From Nocardia sp. NBC_01503 (GTDB taxonomy: Bacteria > Actinomycetota > Actinomycetes > Mycobacteriales > Mycobacteriaceae), in the NCBI RefSeq assembly GCF_036327755.1, contig NZ_CP109596.1:4650001-4714000 (forward strand): a stretch of DNA of 64,000 nucleotides. Reading direction: 5' to 3'. A program made the position numbers and the translations under genes. This document shows, piece after piece, positions 32,013 through 41,157 of the stretch; position 1 is the first letter of the stretch, and each line of letters begins with the position of its first letter. Below the pieces are notes generated by a model. That model saw only the letters and a program-made list of their open reading frames with translations. It searched no databases and was not told where the DNA came from.

Positions 32013-33785
32013 TTACGTGAGCTTCACGCGTGCCGCGAAGAACCGCGCCACGGCCGGGGCGAACCGGTTGAAGCGGTACTGCAGCCACGCCTCGGGCGTC
32101 ACCGGAACCACGTCCCGGTCCTGCTCAACCGACTTGAGAATCTGCGCGGCGACCTTCTCCGGCCCGTACCGGCGCGTCGCGTACAGCTTGTCGAAGCGCT
32201 GCTGCTTGGCAGCCTCTTCCTCCGCCGAGACGCCGGAGAACCGGGTATTGGCAACAATATTGGTGTGCACAATTCCGGGGCAGATGGTATGCACGCCAAT
32301 TCCCTTGCCGGACAGCTCGGCCCGCAGACAATCGGAGAACATGAATACCGCCGACTTACTCGTCGAATACGCCGAGAAACCACGTTGCGGCGTATAGGCC
32401 GCCATCGAAGACAGATTCACGATATGTCCGCCGAGCCCACGATCGGCCATGGCCTTGCCGAAAGCACGGCAGCCGTTTATCACGCCGTAGAGATTGATAT
32501 TGAGCACGCGATCGAACTCCGCCGCGGGCGTGTCGAAGAAGTCGCCCGCCTGCCCGATACCGGCGTTGTTGATCAGGATGTCCGGCACACCGTGCGCGGC
32601 GATCACGGTCGCGGCATGCTCGGTGACGGCCGCCGCGGAGGAGACGTCCAGCTGATACGCGTGCGCCGTACCTCCTTCGCGCGCAATGAGTTCGGCGGTC
32701 TCCTTGGCGGAGTCGAGATTGATGTCCGAGAGCACCACCTCCGCGCCCTGCCGGGCGAAGGCCAGCGCGGTCTCGCGCCCGATACCGCTGCCGCCGCCGG
32801 TGATGACCAGCAGCTGATCCTCGAAACTCCGCTGCTCCCTGCCGACTTCGGCCCGCCGCAGCGCCCGCGAGGTCTCCCCGGTGCGCAGCGAATCGATGAG
32901 CTCGACGGTGGAGGTCGCGAGCAGCTCCGGATGCGAGAACGGCAGCCAGTGCCCGCCGCCGACCTCGCGCCGGTACAGGTTCGGCGCCCACTCCCGAGTA
33001 TCGGCGTACGGTGCGGGCCGCACCGCCACATCGCGCCGGGCGATGATCAACTGCACCGGCACTTCGGTGCGGCGCTCGCGCGGACCCGTCACGCGCTGCA
33101 GGATATTCGCGCGGTAGATCCGCATACCGTCGAAGAAGTCGCGGCGGAACTCCGGCCCGAATTTGATGTTCTCGGGCGAGGTGTCGTTCATCAGCCCGAC
33201 GAACCGCGACCACACCTTCTCGGTGCCGAGCGGGCGCAGCAGCACCCGCGGCAGCACCGGCGTCATGAACAGTCCGGTGTAGGTCGATGACAGCAGCTGG
33301 GTGAACGGCCCCCACAGTTTGCCGCGCGCGACATTCTTCTGCATCCAGGTGCCCATATGGTCCAGGTTCGGACCCGAGACCGAGGTGAAAGACGCTATGC
33401 GCGAAGCGGCTTGGGGCTCGCACACCGCCTCCCACATCTCCACCGAACCCCAGTCGTGCGCCAGCACGTGCACGGGGGCGTCCGGGCTCACCGCATCCGC
33501 GACCGCGAAGAAGTCGGCGGCGAAATGCTCCAGCCGGTAGTCCTCGGTGCGATCGGTGCGGGTGGAACGACCGTGCCCGCGGGTGTCGTAGGTGACGACG
33601 TGGAACCGGTCGGCCAGCAGCGGCACCACGCGATCCCACAGATGATTGTCATCGGGCCAGCCGTGCACCAGCACAATGGTCTCCGCCGACGGCTCACCGT
33701 ATTCGTATACGGCGATATCGAATTCGCCACTGCGGACGATCCGCTCGGAGGCGGGAATGATGGTCTCGGTCACGATCTTCTCCAT
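32013..33785 (-). CDS. ephD: EphD-like epoxide hydrolase/short-chain dehydrogenase fusion
   Basis: 590 aa, matching the size and two-part layout of M. tuberculosis EphD. Residues 1-300 are an alpha/beta-hydrolase of the epoxide hydrolase type (HGWPDD oxyanion region, nucleophile Asp111 in VLAHDWGSVEMWEA, His near GGGHWLPFSHPE). Residues ~320-590 are an SDR reductase (VITGGGSGIGRETALAFARQ, NNAGIGQAGD, catalytic YSTSK). EphD in mycobacteria affects mycolic acid oxidation chemistry. Last gene of a three-gene leftward cluster with a ferredoxin reductase and a metal-dependent hydrolase, and followed by a strong terminator. Confidence 0.88.
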   Translation of the reverse strand: MEKIVTETIIPASERIVRSGEFDIAVYEYGEPSAETIVLVHGWPDDNHLWDRVVPLLADRFHVVTYDTRGHGRSTRTDRTEDYRLEHFAADFFAVADAVSPDAPVHVLAHDWGSVEMWEAVCEPQAASRIASFTSVSGPNLDHMGTWMQKNVARGKLWGPFTQLLSSTYTGLFMTPVLPRVLLRPLGTEKVWSRFVGLMNDTSPENIKFGPEFRRDFFDGMRIYRANILQRVTGPRERRTEVPVQLIIARRDVAVRPAPYADTREWAPNLYRREVGGGHWLPFSHPELLATSTVELIDSLRTGETSRALRRAEVGREQRSFEDQLLVITGGGSGIGRETALAFARQGAEVVLSDINLDSAKETAELIAREGGTAHAYQLDVSSAAAVTEHAATVIAAHGVPDILINNAGIGQAGDFFDTPAAEFDRVLNINLYGVINGCRAFGKAMADRGLGGHIVNLSSMAAYTPQRGFSAYSTSKSAVFMFSDCLRAELSGKGIGVHTICPGIVHTNIVANTRFSGVSAEEEAAKQQRFDKLYATRRYGPEKVAAQILKSVEQDRDVVPVTPEAWLQYRFNRFAPAVARFFAARVKLT

Positions 33786-33815
33786 GAGGCTAGAGGTATG
33801 GAGCCGGAGGGGCAG

Positions 33816-34949
33816 TCAGAGGTCCAGCACCAAACGGTCGCCGGTACAACGGGATACGCAGATGAGCATTTCGCCCGCTGTGCGCTCGGAATCGGTGAGT
33901 ACGGTGTCACGGTGCTCGACCGCGCCGGCGAGCGTGCTCACCTTGCAGGTGCGGCAGAACCCCTGACGACACGAATACGGGCTGTCCGGGCGGACTTTCA
34001 GCACTTCCTCCAGTACCGACTTGTCCGCGGGCACATCGATGATCTCGCCGGTGCGGGCCAGCTCCACCTGGAAGGCGGTGCCGTTCACCACCGGCGGCGG
34101 GGAGAAGCGCTCGGAGTACATCTCGACGCCAGGCATCTCACGCACCGCATCGGCGATCGCCTGGGTCATGACGACCGGTCCGCAGCAGTAGATCGAGGTG
34201 TCGGTACCGACCCCGGTCAGTAGATCGGCGGCGGTGGGCAGGCCGTGCTCGTCATCGGTGCGCACGGTGACCCGCGATCCGAACGACTCCACCTCCGCCA
34301 GAAAGGGAATGGCGTCGCGGCTGCGGCCGACATAGGTCATGGTCCAGTCCACGCCGAGTCGATGCGCCATCCGCACCATCGGCAGGATCGGCGTGATCCC
34401 GATGCCACCCGCCACGAAATGCACTCGGGCAGCGGAGGATCCATAACCGGGGAGCACGAACGGGAAGGCGTTGCGCGGCCCGCGCACCGTCACCGGCGTG
34501 CCCACGGTGAGCGTCTCGTGTACTTCGAGCGAGCCACCGCCACCATTCGGTATGCGGCGCACCGCGATTCGATACGCGTGCCGATCGGCCGGATCGCCGC
34601 ACAGCGAGTACTGGCGTACCCGCCCCGACGGCAACTCCAGATCCAGATGGGCGCCGGGCCGCCATACTGGCAGGGCCCGCCCGTCCGGTGCGGTGAACAT
34701 CAGGCTGATCACATCGGTGTCGTGCGCCTCCACCCGGCGCTCGACCAGCACCAGCGGAATCCGCCGATCGTCGACCGGTGCGGGCGGCTGCTTCCGGTTT
34801 ACGAAAGTGGTCCAGCGCAAACGGGATTCGGCTATCAGATCCAGTACCCGGGTCGCCCGGTCCGAGCGCGCCTTCCCGTACAGGTCCAGCGGTGGCTCGG
34901 CGGGGACGGGCCGAATGACGTTCATCTCGGGTTCGGTCCGAACGGTCAC
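33816..34949 (-). CDS. Ferredoxin reductase-type oxidoreductase (FMN/NAD + 2Fe-2S)
   Basis: 377 aa from GTG 34949 (GTGA overlap with the upstream stop); ATG 34925 is an alternative. Phthalate dioxygenase reductase order: flavin domain (RQYSLCGDPADRHAYRIAVR), NAD domain (HFVAGGIGITPILPMVRMA, SIYCCGPVVM) and C-terminal plant-type 2Fe-2S ferredoxin (SCRQGFCRTCKVSTL, distal Cys in LICVSRC). It would deliver electrons to an oxygenase; no oxygenase is adjacent, but the upstream di-metal-type hydrolase-like protein could be the partner. Confidence 0.9.
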   Translation of the reverse strand: MTVRTEPEMNVIRPVPAEPPLDLYGKARSDRATRVLDLIAESRLRWTTFVNRKQPPAPVDDRRIPLVLVERRVEAHDTDVISLMFTAPDGRALPVWRPGAHLDLELPSGRVRQYSLCGDPADRHAYRIAVRRIPNGGGGSLEVHETLTVGTPVTVRGPRNAFPFVLPGYGSSAARVHFVAGGIGITPILPMVRMAHRLGVDWTMTYVGRSRDAIPFLAEVESFGSRVTVRTDDEHGLPTAADLLTGVGTDTSIYCCGPVVMTQAIADAVREMPGVEMYSERFSPPPVVNGTAFQVELARTGEIIDVPADKSVLEEVLKVRPDSPYSCRQGFCRTCKVSTLAGAVEHRDTVLTDSERTAGEMLICVSRCTGDRLVLDL

Positions 34950-35851
34950 GAGGCCATGATCCGGGCCGCCGGGGACTGCGCCAGGTAGGCCAGGGCCTGC
35001 GCGGTCGAGCCGACCGGTTCGGGAGAATAGCCGGGCTTGAAGGTGGACAGCGCGCTGATCAGCAGCGACGGAATGCCGGGCACCGAACCCCGCCACATGG
35101 CCGCGAAGATCCTACCGACCAGCATGGGATACCGATGATTGGGCAGCGTCGGATCCTGATGCACCAGGTACTTCGTGCCGCGCAGCAGTAGTGCGATGAA
35201 GATCGGGAAGACGATCAGCATGAGCGCCCCGCGCCGCAGGTATCCGACTCCGAAGTACTCGGCCACATCGTGCGCGACCATCCGATGCTCGACCTCTTCG
35301 GCCCCGTGCCAGCGGAACAGGTCCAGCATCTGCGGATCGGCGTCGAACTTCTCCAGATCGGCGTTGAGTATCCAATCGCCGAGGAATGCGAAGAAATGCT
35401 CCAGGGTGGCGATGACGCCGAGGCGTTCGACCAGCACCTGCTGCTGTGCCGCGGCGGTCGGCATGTCGCGGTGGCCCAGGGTCTTGCGGAAGAGGAATTC
35501 CGCCTGTCGCACATAGGGTTCCACGTCGATACCGTGCGCGGCGAGGACCTCTTCGAGGGCTCCGTTATGGCTTTCGGCGTGCATGGACTCCTGGCCGATG
35601 AAGCCGATCATGGCTTCACGGAGCTTCTCGTCCCGCACCAGTTCCAGGGCTTCGCCGTAGGTGACCAGGAACATGCGCTCGCCCTCGGGCAGCAGCATGC
35701 TCAGCGCGTTCAGGACATGGGAGGCGATCGGTTCCGCGGTCATCCACACGGGTGCCGTCCGGGACCAGTCGAACTGCACATTTCGGGCGTGCAGGGCTAC
35801 CTCACCGGGCTCGGTCACCTCGCGGCGCGCCAGTTTCGGAAGTAGCTTCAT
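34946..35851 (-). CDS. Metal-dependent hydrolase family (PF10118-like) protein
   Basis: 301 aa from ATG 35851 (AGGAG upstream); longer starts look non-coding. The pattern of Glu and His residues in FIGQESMHAESHNGALEEVL (about 85-104), ATLEHFFAFLGDW and RWHGAEEVEHRMVAHDVAEY resembles four-helix di-iron proteins and defines this family. A membrane-associated hydrophobic stretch (LMLIVFPIFIALLLRG) lies near the C-terminus. Directly coupled to the ferredoxin reductase, which suggests a redox, oxygenase-like role rather than hydrolysis. Confidence 0.82.
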   Translation of the reverse strand: MKLLPKLARREVTEPGEVALHARNVQFDWSRTAPVWMTAEPIASHVLNALSMLLPEGERMFLVTYGEALELVRDEKLREAMIGFIGQESMHAESHNGALEEVLAAHGIDVEPYVRQAEFLFRKTLGHRDMPTAAAQQQVLVERLGVIATLEHFFAFLGDWILNADLEKFDADPQMLDLFRWHGAEEVEHRMVAHDVAEYFGVGYLRRGALMLIVFPIFIALLLRGTKYLVHQDPTLPNHRYPMLVGRIFAAMWRGSVPGIPSLLISALSTFKPGYSPEPVGSTAQALAYLAQSPAARIMAS

Positions 35852-36000
35852 CGATACTCCTGGTTCGTTCCAATGACACAGCTTCATGGTGTCGACGGCG
35901 GGTCCAGCAGACCCACAGCCACTTTTGCTGCGTGAGCGTAGCAATATTCTACGCATATATGGAACCCACGGTTACAGCTAAATCCGTGTCGGTCGCACAA

Positions 36001-36034
36001 CGAACCCCCGATGGCGCAGGCCAGCGGGGGTTCG
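36001..36034 (-). terminator. Hairpin after the secreted protein gene
   Basis: CGAACCCCC (36001-36009) pairs with GGGGGTTCG (36026-36034) around a 16-nt loop. It lies just past the stop at 36041. Confidence 0.7.
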
Positions 36035-36040
36035 GATGGC

Positions 36041-36496
36041 TCAACTGGTCTGCGTACCGGACCAGCCGAAGCTGAAACCGTGGCCCTTCGCGGTACAGCT
36101 GAACCCGCCGCGCCCGCCGCCGTGGCAGCTGGCCCCGGCGTAGTTGATGGTCGAGCCGTAGCCGATCGGGCCACCACCCAACACCTGGGCATCCGAGCGG
36201 CCGTAGTGGCCGAATGCGCCGAAGGTCGGGTGTGCCGGCAGGAACGGCATATCGATGGCGAGATCGGTGATCGGGATTATATTGAGCCACTTGGCGATAC
36301 CGGATTGGATATCGCAGCCGACATCGCCGTTCGCCTTGATCGAGCAGCTGGCGATACCGGTGTTGAAGTACGCGGTATCGCCGATCAGGTAGTCGTTGAC
36401 GTTCACTTCGTCCGAGTCGGCGTGCGCGACCGAGGTTCCGGCCAGCGCGACGGCCGCGGCGGCCATGGCGACGCCGAAGAATGCCCTTACCTTCAT
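36041..36496 (-). CDS. Secreted protein, 151 aa
   Basis: From ATG 36496. A signal peptide (MKVRAFFGVAMAAAAVALAG, cleavage near AHA-DSD) precedes a mature part with several cysteines (IASCSIKANGDVGCDIQSGI, GASCHGGGRGGFSCTAKG). Similar exported Cys-containing proteins are common in Nocardia and mycobacteria, with unknown function. It lies just downstream of mraY in the same orientation, about 50 bp after it. Confidence 0.8.
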   Translation of the reverse strand: MKVRAFFGVAMAAAAVALAGTSVAHADSDEVNVNDYLIGDTAYFNTGIASCSIKANGDVGCDIQSGIAKWLNIIPITDLAIDMPFLPAHPTFGAFGHYGRSDAQVLGGGPIGYGSTINYAGASCHGGGRGGFSCTAKGHGFSFGWSGTQTS

Positions 36497-36546
36497 AGAT
36501 GTCCTCTCAGTTCGAAGTCCCGACCCGACTTCCGACTGTAGGCAGG

Positions 36547-37623
36547 TCAGTGCGCGGTCGCGAGGTGTTCGCCGTAGAAGAGCATCAGGCCCACGCCCGC
36601 GGAGATCCCGCCCAAGAGCCAGAAACGGATGATGACGGCCGTCTCCGGCCAGGTGCTGAGCTCGAAATGATGGTGGAACGGGGCCATCTTGAACAGGCGG
36701 GTGCGGGTGGTCCGGAAGACCGCGATCTGCAGGGCCACCGACAGGATCTCGGCGACGAAGAGCGCGCCGATGACCGCCATCAGCAGTTCGGTGCGGGTGG
36801 TGATGGACAGGCCCGCGATCAGTCCGCCCAGTGCCAGCGAACCGGTATCGCCCATGAAGATCTTGGCGGGATTGGCATTCCACCACAGGAAGCCGATGCA
36901 GGCCGCCGCGCCCGAGGCGCAGACCAGCGCCAGATCCAGCGGATCGCGGACCGAATAGCAGGCCGGACCGGGCTTGATCGAACAGGCGTTGGTGTACTGC
37001 CAGAGCGTGACGATGACGTACGCGCCCAGTGCCAGCGCCATGGAACCCGCGGCCAGACCATCGAGCCCGTCGGTGATATTGACGGCATTGGACCAGGCCA
37101 CCACCAGGAACACCACGAAGATGAGGAAGACGGCCACGCTGAAATACAAGAAGGTGTAGTCCCGGACATACGAGAGATGGCGGCTCGCGGGCGTCAGGCC
37201 GGAGTTGTTCGGAAAGCGCAGTGCCAGTACGCCGAAGACCACGGCCGCGGTGACCTGCCCGAGGTACTTGCCCTTGGCGGTGAGGCCGAGATTGCGGCGT
37301 TTGGTGAGCTTGATGAAGTCGTCCAGGAAGCCCACGACGCCCAGCGCCGTCGCCAAACCCAGCACCAGCAGACCCGAGACGGTCAAACCCTCTGCGTCAT
37401 AGCGGATTCCGATCAGATGCGAGCCCAGATATCCGGCCCACATACCGATCAGGATGGCGATACCGCCCATGGTCGGGGTGCCGCGCTTGGCCTGATGACT
37501 GGCCGGACCGTCGGACCGGATCTCCTGTCCGACATTCCTTTTCGCGAACAGCCTGATCAGCAGCGGTGTCAAGGTAATCGACACCGCCAGCGCGATCATC
37601 ACCGCGAAAAGAATCTGCCTCAT
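36547..37623 (-). CDS. mraY: Phospho-N-acetylmuramoyl-pentapeptide transferase
   Basis: 358 aa with ten membrane segments. It carries MraY signatures: SHQAKRGTPTMGGIAILIG (about 43-61), GFLDDFIKLTKRRNLGLTAK (Asp pair), NAVNITDGLDGLAAGSMA (about 187-204) and MAPFHHHFELS near the C-terminus. It makes lipid I in peptidoglycan synthesis. Normally mraY sits in the division-cell wall (dcw) cluster; here no mur, fts or pbp genes adjoin it, so it is either a second copy or a relocated gene. Confidence 0.93.
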   Translation of the reverse strand: MRQILFAVMIALAVSITLTPLLIRLFAKRNVGQEIRSDGPASHQAKRGTPTMGGIAILIGMWAGYLGSHLIGIRYDAEGLTVSGLLVLGLATALGVVGFLDDFIKLTKRRNLGLTAKGKYLGQVTAAVVFGVLALRFPNNSGLTPASRHLSYVRDYTFLYFSVAVFLIFVVFLVVAWSNAVNITDGLDGLAAGSMALALGAYVIVTLWQYTNACSIKPGPACYSVRDPLDLALVCASGAAACIGFLWWNANPAKIFMGDTGSLALGGLIAGLSITTRTELLMAVIGALFVAEILSVALQIAVFRTTRTRLFKMAPFHHHFELSTWPETAVIIRFWLLGGISAGVGLMLFYGEHLATAH

Positions 37624-37703
37624 CTGCCCACCTCATGCTGCCGAACGTTCGCCTTGACGCTATCGCCAGCACCGGCACGGTGCACGGGTGGGTTGGGCTG
37701 TGG

Positions 37704-38114
37704 CTAGAGCACCGCCTGCGTCTGGGTGATCTTGGCGACGAGTTTGCCCGCGTCATCACGGATTTCGGTCTCCACGACGATGAAACTGCGGCCCGCGTGC
37801 AGCGGCCGGGCGGTGGCGGTGGCATAGCCCGAGCGCACACCCCGCAGGAAATTCGTCTTCGACTCCACCGTCGTGGTGCCCTGCTTACCCTCGGGCAGAT
37901 TCAGGAACGCACAGACCGCGCCGGTCGAATCCGCCAGCGCCATGAGGACGCCACCGTGCATCGCGCCGCCCAGCGTGCACAGCGATTCATCCCATGCGAG
38001 CCGGCTGCGCACCTGCTCCGCGCCGTGCTCGAGCACCTCGATACCGAGCCGGTCGGCGAACGGCATGGTGCTGAAGATTTTCGCGCCGATCGGATCCACT
38101 GGGAATTCAGTCAT
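37704..38114 (-). CDS. PaaI-family hotdog thioesterase
   Basis: 136 aa. A hotdog fold is indicated by LGGAMHGGVLMALADSTGAV (about 48-67), with the Asp near the usual catalytic position, and ESKTNFLRGVRSGYATATAR. These enzymes hydrolyse acyl-CoA thioesters, often hydroxyphenylacetyl-like. Stands alone; the physiological acyl group is unknown. Confidence 0.88.
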   Translation of the reverse strand: MTEFPVDPIGAKIFSTMPFADRLGIEVLEHGAEQVRSRLAWDESLCTLGGAMHGGVLMALADSTGAVCAFLNLPEGKQGTTTVESKTNFLRGVRSGYATATARPLHAGRSFIVVETEIRDDAGKLVAKITQTQAVL

Positions 38115-38328
38115 GGAAAAGACTGTGCCCGAACCTCGTCCGCCCGTCGATTACCTCGCGGGTAATGCGTGCGCATCAGCCCCCGTCGGCCCCCTTGTGA
38201 TCGCGCTGACAGCGGCCGAGCGGGCTCTCTCAGCAGGCGATCAGGTTCGGGCCAGCAAATGCACAGTGAACTGAGGCAGGGTGAACTCTTTCCGGAGAGA
38301 AACATTTTCTACAGAGGAGATAACCCGC

Positions 38329-39366
38329 GTGCGTTTGTCGAAGACCTGGGGGAGCGCGGTTATCGCGTTGACCGCAACCGTCCTGCTACCGATCGCCGCG
38401 GGTACCGCCTCCGCTGATTCCCCGGCCATGGTCGGTCCGTCGGGCACCTCCGCGGACGGTTCCGAGATCGTCTCGAGCACCGCGGGTGACGCCCGGACGC
38501 TGAAGCTTCAGGTCTACTCGGCCGCCATGGACAAGAACATCGAGGTCGACGTCCAGCGCCCCGCCGACACCTCCGCCTCGGCCCCGGTGCTCTACCTGCT
38601 CAATGGCGCGGGCGGCGGCGAGGACTCCGCCACCTGGCAGCGGCAGACCGATGCGCTGAACTTCCTCTCCGATAAGGATGTCAATGTGGTGCAGCCGGTG
38701 GGTGGCGGCTTCAGCTACTACACCGACTGGAACGAACCCGATCCCAAGCTGGGCGTGAACAAGTGGAAGACCTTCCTCACCGAGGAGCTGCCGCCGCTCA
38801 TCGACCGCGCGCTGAACACCAACGGGCGCAATGCGATTGCCGGACTCTCCATGGCGGGCACCTCGGTGCTGCAACTGCCCATCGCCGCGCCCGGGCTCTA
38901 CCAGTCGGTGGCCTCGTACAGCGGCTGCGCGCAGATCAGTGATCCCATCGGCTGGAACTTCGTCAATACCGTGGTGGCCGCGGGTGGCGGCGATGCGGCG
39001 AATATGTATGGCCCGCAGGGTGATCCGATGTGGGCGGCCAATGATCCCTATGTGCACGCCGATCAGCTGCGCGGACTGAATCTGTATATCTCCAGCGGCT
39101 CCGGCCTGCCGGGTCCGTGGGACACTCTCGACGGTCCGCACACCCTGCCCGGCTGGGGAGGTCTGGTCAATCAGGTCGGCCTGGGCGGCGCGCTCGAGGC
39201 CGCCACCAACTATTGCTCGCACAATTTGCAGGCCAAACTGGGCCAGCTCGGCATTCCGGCCACCTTCAACTTCACTCCTACCGGCACCCACTCCTGGGGC
39301 TACTGGCAGGATGACCTGAAGAATTCCTGGCCCGTGCTGGCAGCCGGACTCGGATTGCCCGCCTGA
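38329..39366 (+). CDS. Antigen 85-like secreted esterase/mycolyltransferase
   Basis: 345 aa from GTG 38329 (GAGGAG 9 nt upstream), giving a signal peptide (RLSKTWGSAVIALTATVLLP, cleavage near ASA). The esterase D/antigen 85 fold is indicated by VYSAAMDKNIEVDVQRP, APVLYLLNGAGGGED, the nucleophile elbow AIAGLSMAGTSVLQL (Ser) and the C-terminal THSWGYWQDDL (His). In mycolate bacteria such proteins transfer mycolic acids to trehalose or arabinogalactan. Whether this one is a mycolyltransferase or a plain esterase is not decided by sequence. Confidence 0.85.
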   Translation: MRLSKTWGSAVIALTATVLLPIAAGTASADSPAMVGPSGTSADGSEIVSSTAGDARTLKLQVYSAAMDKNIEVDVQRPADTSASAPVLYLLNGAGGGEDSATWQRQTDALNFLSDKDVNVVQPVGGGFSYYTDWNEPDPKLGVNKWKTFLTEELPPLIDRALNTNGRNAIAGLSMAGTSVLQLPIAAPGLYQSVASYSGCAQISDPIGWNFVNTVVAAGGGDAANMYGPQGDPMWAANDPYVHADQLRGLNLYISSGSGLPGPWDTLDGPHTLPGWGGLVNQVGLGGALEAATNYCSHNLQAKLGQLGIPATFNFTPTGTHSWGYWQDDLKNSWPVLAAGLGLPA

Positions 39367-39389
39367 CCGGAGTTCCTTTCACACAAAGA

Positions 39390-39429
39390 CACCGGCTCGC
39401 CTCCAAGGGGATGTGGAGGCGAGCCGGTG
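39390..39429. terminator. Bidirectional terminator between convergent genes
   Basis: Perfect 16-bp arms (CACCGGCTCGCCTCCA at 39390-39405 and its complement at 39414-39429) with an 8-nt loop; CCTTT follows on the plus strand and an A-rich stretch precedes it. It separates the convergent esterase and monooxygenase genes. Confidence 0.88.
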
Positions 39430-39439
39430 CCTTTATCTG

Positions 39440-41053
39440 TTACTCGCTGAACTCGAAATTCGGGTAGCCGCTCTCGCGCTCGTCGTCGCAGAAGCGGCGG
39501 TAATTGCCGAAACCGCCGATGTACGGCATGAATACCCGCTTCTTACCCTCGACATTCGCGCCCATGTACCACGAGTTGGCCTTCACGAAGAGCGTGCCCT
39601 CGGCGACCTCCATGAGGTGATCGGTCCACTTGGCCGCGGCCTCCGCGCGCGCCTCGACCTGCCGAATCCCCAGCGCGCGGCAGCGTTCGACCAGGGCGAG
39701 CACCCAATCCAGCTGCTGTTCGGAGTGCAGCACCATATTCGCCATGACCGACGGGGTGCCGACGCTGTTGATGCTGAACATATTCGGGAAACCGTGAATA
39801 CCGAAGCCCAGGTAGGTGACCGGGCCGTCCGCCCAGGTATCGCGGAGCCGGGTATTGCGCGCGCCCCGGATGTCGATGCGCAGGAGCGCCCCCGTCATGG
39901 CATCGAAACCCGTTGCGTAGACCAGGGTGTCGATCTCGATGAACTTGTCGCCGGTGCGAATACCGGTCGGGGTGATCTCCTCGATGGGCTCGCGGCGCAG
40001 ATTCACCAGCGATACATTCGGGCGATTGAACATCTCGTAGTAGCCCGAATCGGTGCAGATGCGCTTGGTGCCGATCGGATGATCATTCGGAATGAGATCG
40101 TCTGCGACAGCCGGGCTTTCGACTTTGGCGCGAATCTTGGCGACCGCGAACTCACGCACGACCTCATTGGCGGCCATATCGCTGTTCTGATCCGGGAACA
40201 CCTTGTTGAACAGCACCCCGCCGCCATTCCAGCGGTCCTCCATGGCCTTCTGACGCTCCTGCGCGCTCAGCTCCAGGGCCTTGGTCTGGATACTGGGGTG
40301 CGGGGTGGCGGCCGGGGCGTAGTAGGACTTCTCCCGGCGCTGACGGTAGGTGGCGCGGATCTGCGCCTGCTCCGCATCGGTCCACGGTCGATTCGGCATG
40401 GGCACACTGAAATTGGGGGAGCGCTGGAAGACGGTGAGTGCCTGCGCTTCCCGCGCGATGATGGGGGAGACCTGGATGCCCGACGAACCGGTGCCGATGA
40501 CGCCGACCCGCTTGCCCTCGAAGGATGCGCCCTCCTCCGGCCAGCGGGCGGTGAAAAGCTCCTCGCCCGCAAAGGTCTCCACGCCCGGGATATTCGGCTT
40601 GATCGGCGCGGAGAGGCAGCCGGTGGCGAAAACCACGAAGCGGGAACGGAATTGCTCACCCGAGGCGGTGGTCAGTGTCCAGATCGCGGTGGCATCGTCG
40701 AAGTGGGCCGCGGTGACGGTCTGCTCGAAGCGGTAGCGCCGCTTCAGATCGAAGCGGTCGGCCACGTGATTGATATAGGCCAGGATCTCCGGCTGCGCGG
40801 CGAAACGCTCGGTCCAGGTCCAACTCTGCTGCAGCTCCTCATCGAACGAGTAGGAGTAGTCGACGCTCTCCACATCGCAGCGTGCGCCCGGATAGCGGTT
40901 CCAGAACCAGGTGCCGCCGACATCCGCACCGGCCTCCAGGCCCAGCACATTCAATCCGGCGCGGGCCGCCCGATGGACACCGTAGAGCCCGGCGAATCCC
41001 GCGCCGATGATGATCACATCGTATTGACCGGCCTGCTCCGCGCTGGCATGCAT
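39440..41053 (-). CDS. FAD-dependent Baeyer-Villiger-type monooxygenase
   Basis: 537 aa from ATG 41053 (GAGAGGG upstream). Two dinucleotide-binding motifs: VIIIGAGFAGLYGVHRAARA (about 13-32) for FAD and VGVIGTGSSGIQVSPIIA for NADPH. The type I fingerprint FxGxxxHxxxW appears as FAGEELFTARW, with Phe where the family has His. C-terminal GGFGNYRRFCDDE. Enzymes of this group insert oxygen into ketones to form esters, with possible roles in sterol or lipid use. Divergently placed from nothing obvious; an ArsR regulator lies just downstream of its promoter on the same strand. Confidence 0.88.
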   Translation of the reverse strand: MHASAEQAGQYDVIIIGAGFAGLYGVHRAARAGLNVLGLEAGADVGGTWFWNRYPGARCDVESVDYSYSFDEELQQSWTWTERFAAQPEILAYINHVADRFDLKRRYRFEQTVTAAHFDDATAIWTLTTASGEQFRSRFVVFATGCLSAPIKPNIPGVETFAGEELFTARWPEEGASFEGKRVGVIGTGSSGIQVSPIIAREAQALTVFQRSPNFSVPMPNRPWTDAEQAQIRATYRQRREKSYYAPAATPHPSIQTKALELSAQERQKAMEDRWNGGGVLFNKVFPDQNSDMAANEVVREFAVAKIRAKVESPAVADDLIPNDHPIGTKRICTDSGYYEMFNRPNVSLVNLRREPIEEITPTGIRTGDKFIEIDTLVYATGFDAMTGALLRIDIRGARNTRLRDTWADGPVTYLGFGIHGFPNMFSINSVGTPSVMANMVLHSEQQLDWVLALVERCRALGIRQVEARAEAAAKWTDHLMEVAEGTLFVKANSWYMGANVEGKKRVFMPYIGGFGNYRRFCDDERESGYPNFEFSE

Positions 41054-41157
41054 GCGTGCCCTCTCGCCTTCGTCTAGAACTATTTCGACTAGGCATATCG
41101 TCAAGCGCGCAGCGGCAGGTCGCGAGAGTACGTCCCACTGACCAGGAGGCGAAGAGG

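Noticed and set aside
39413..41077. 554-codon rightward open frame
   Set aside because: It is antisense to the monooxygenase gene, which has clear flavin motifs; the rightward frame has no recognisable domain and arises from high GC at codon position 3.
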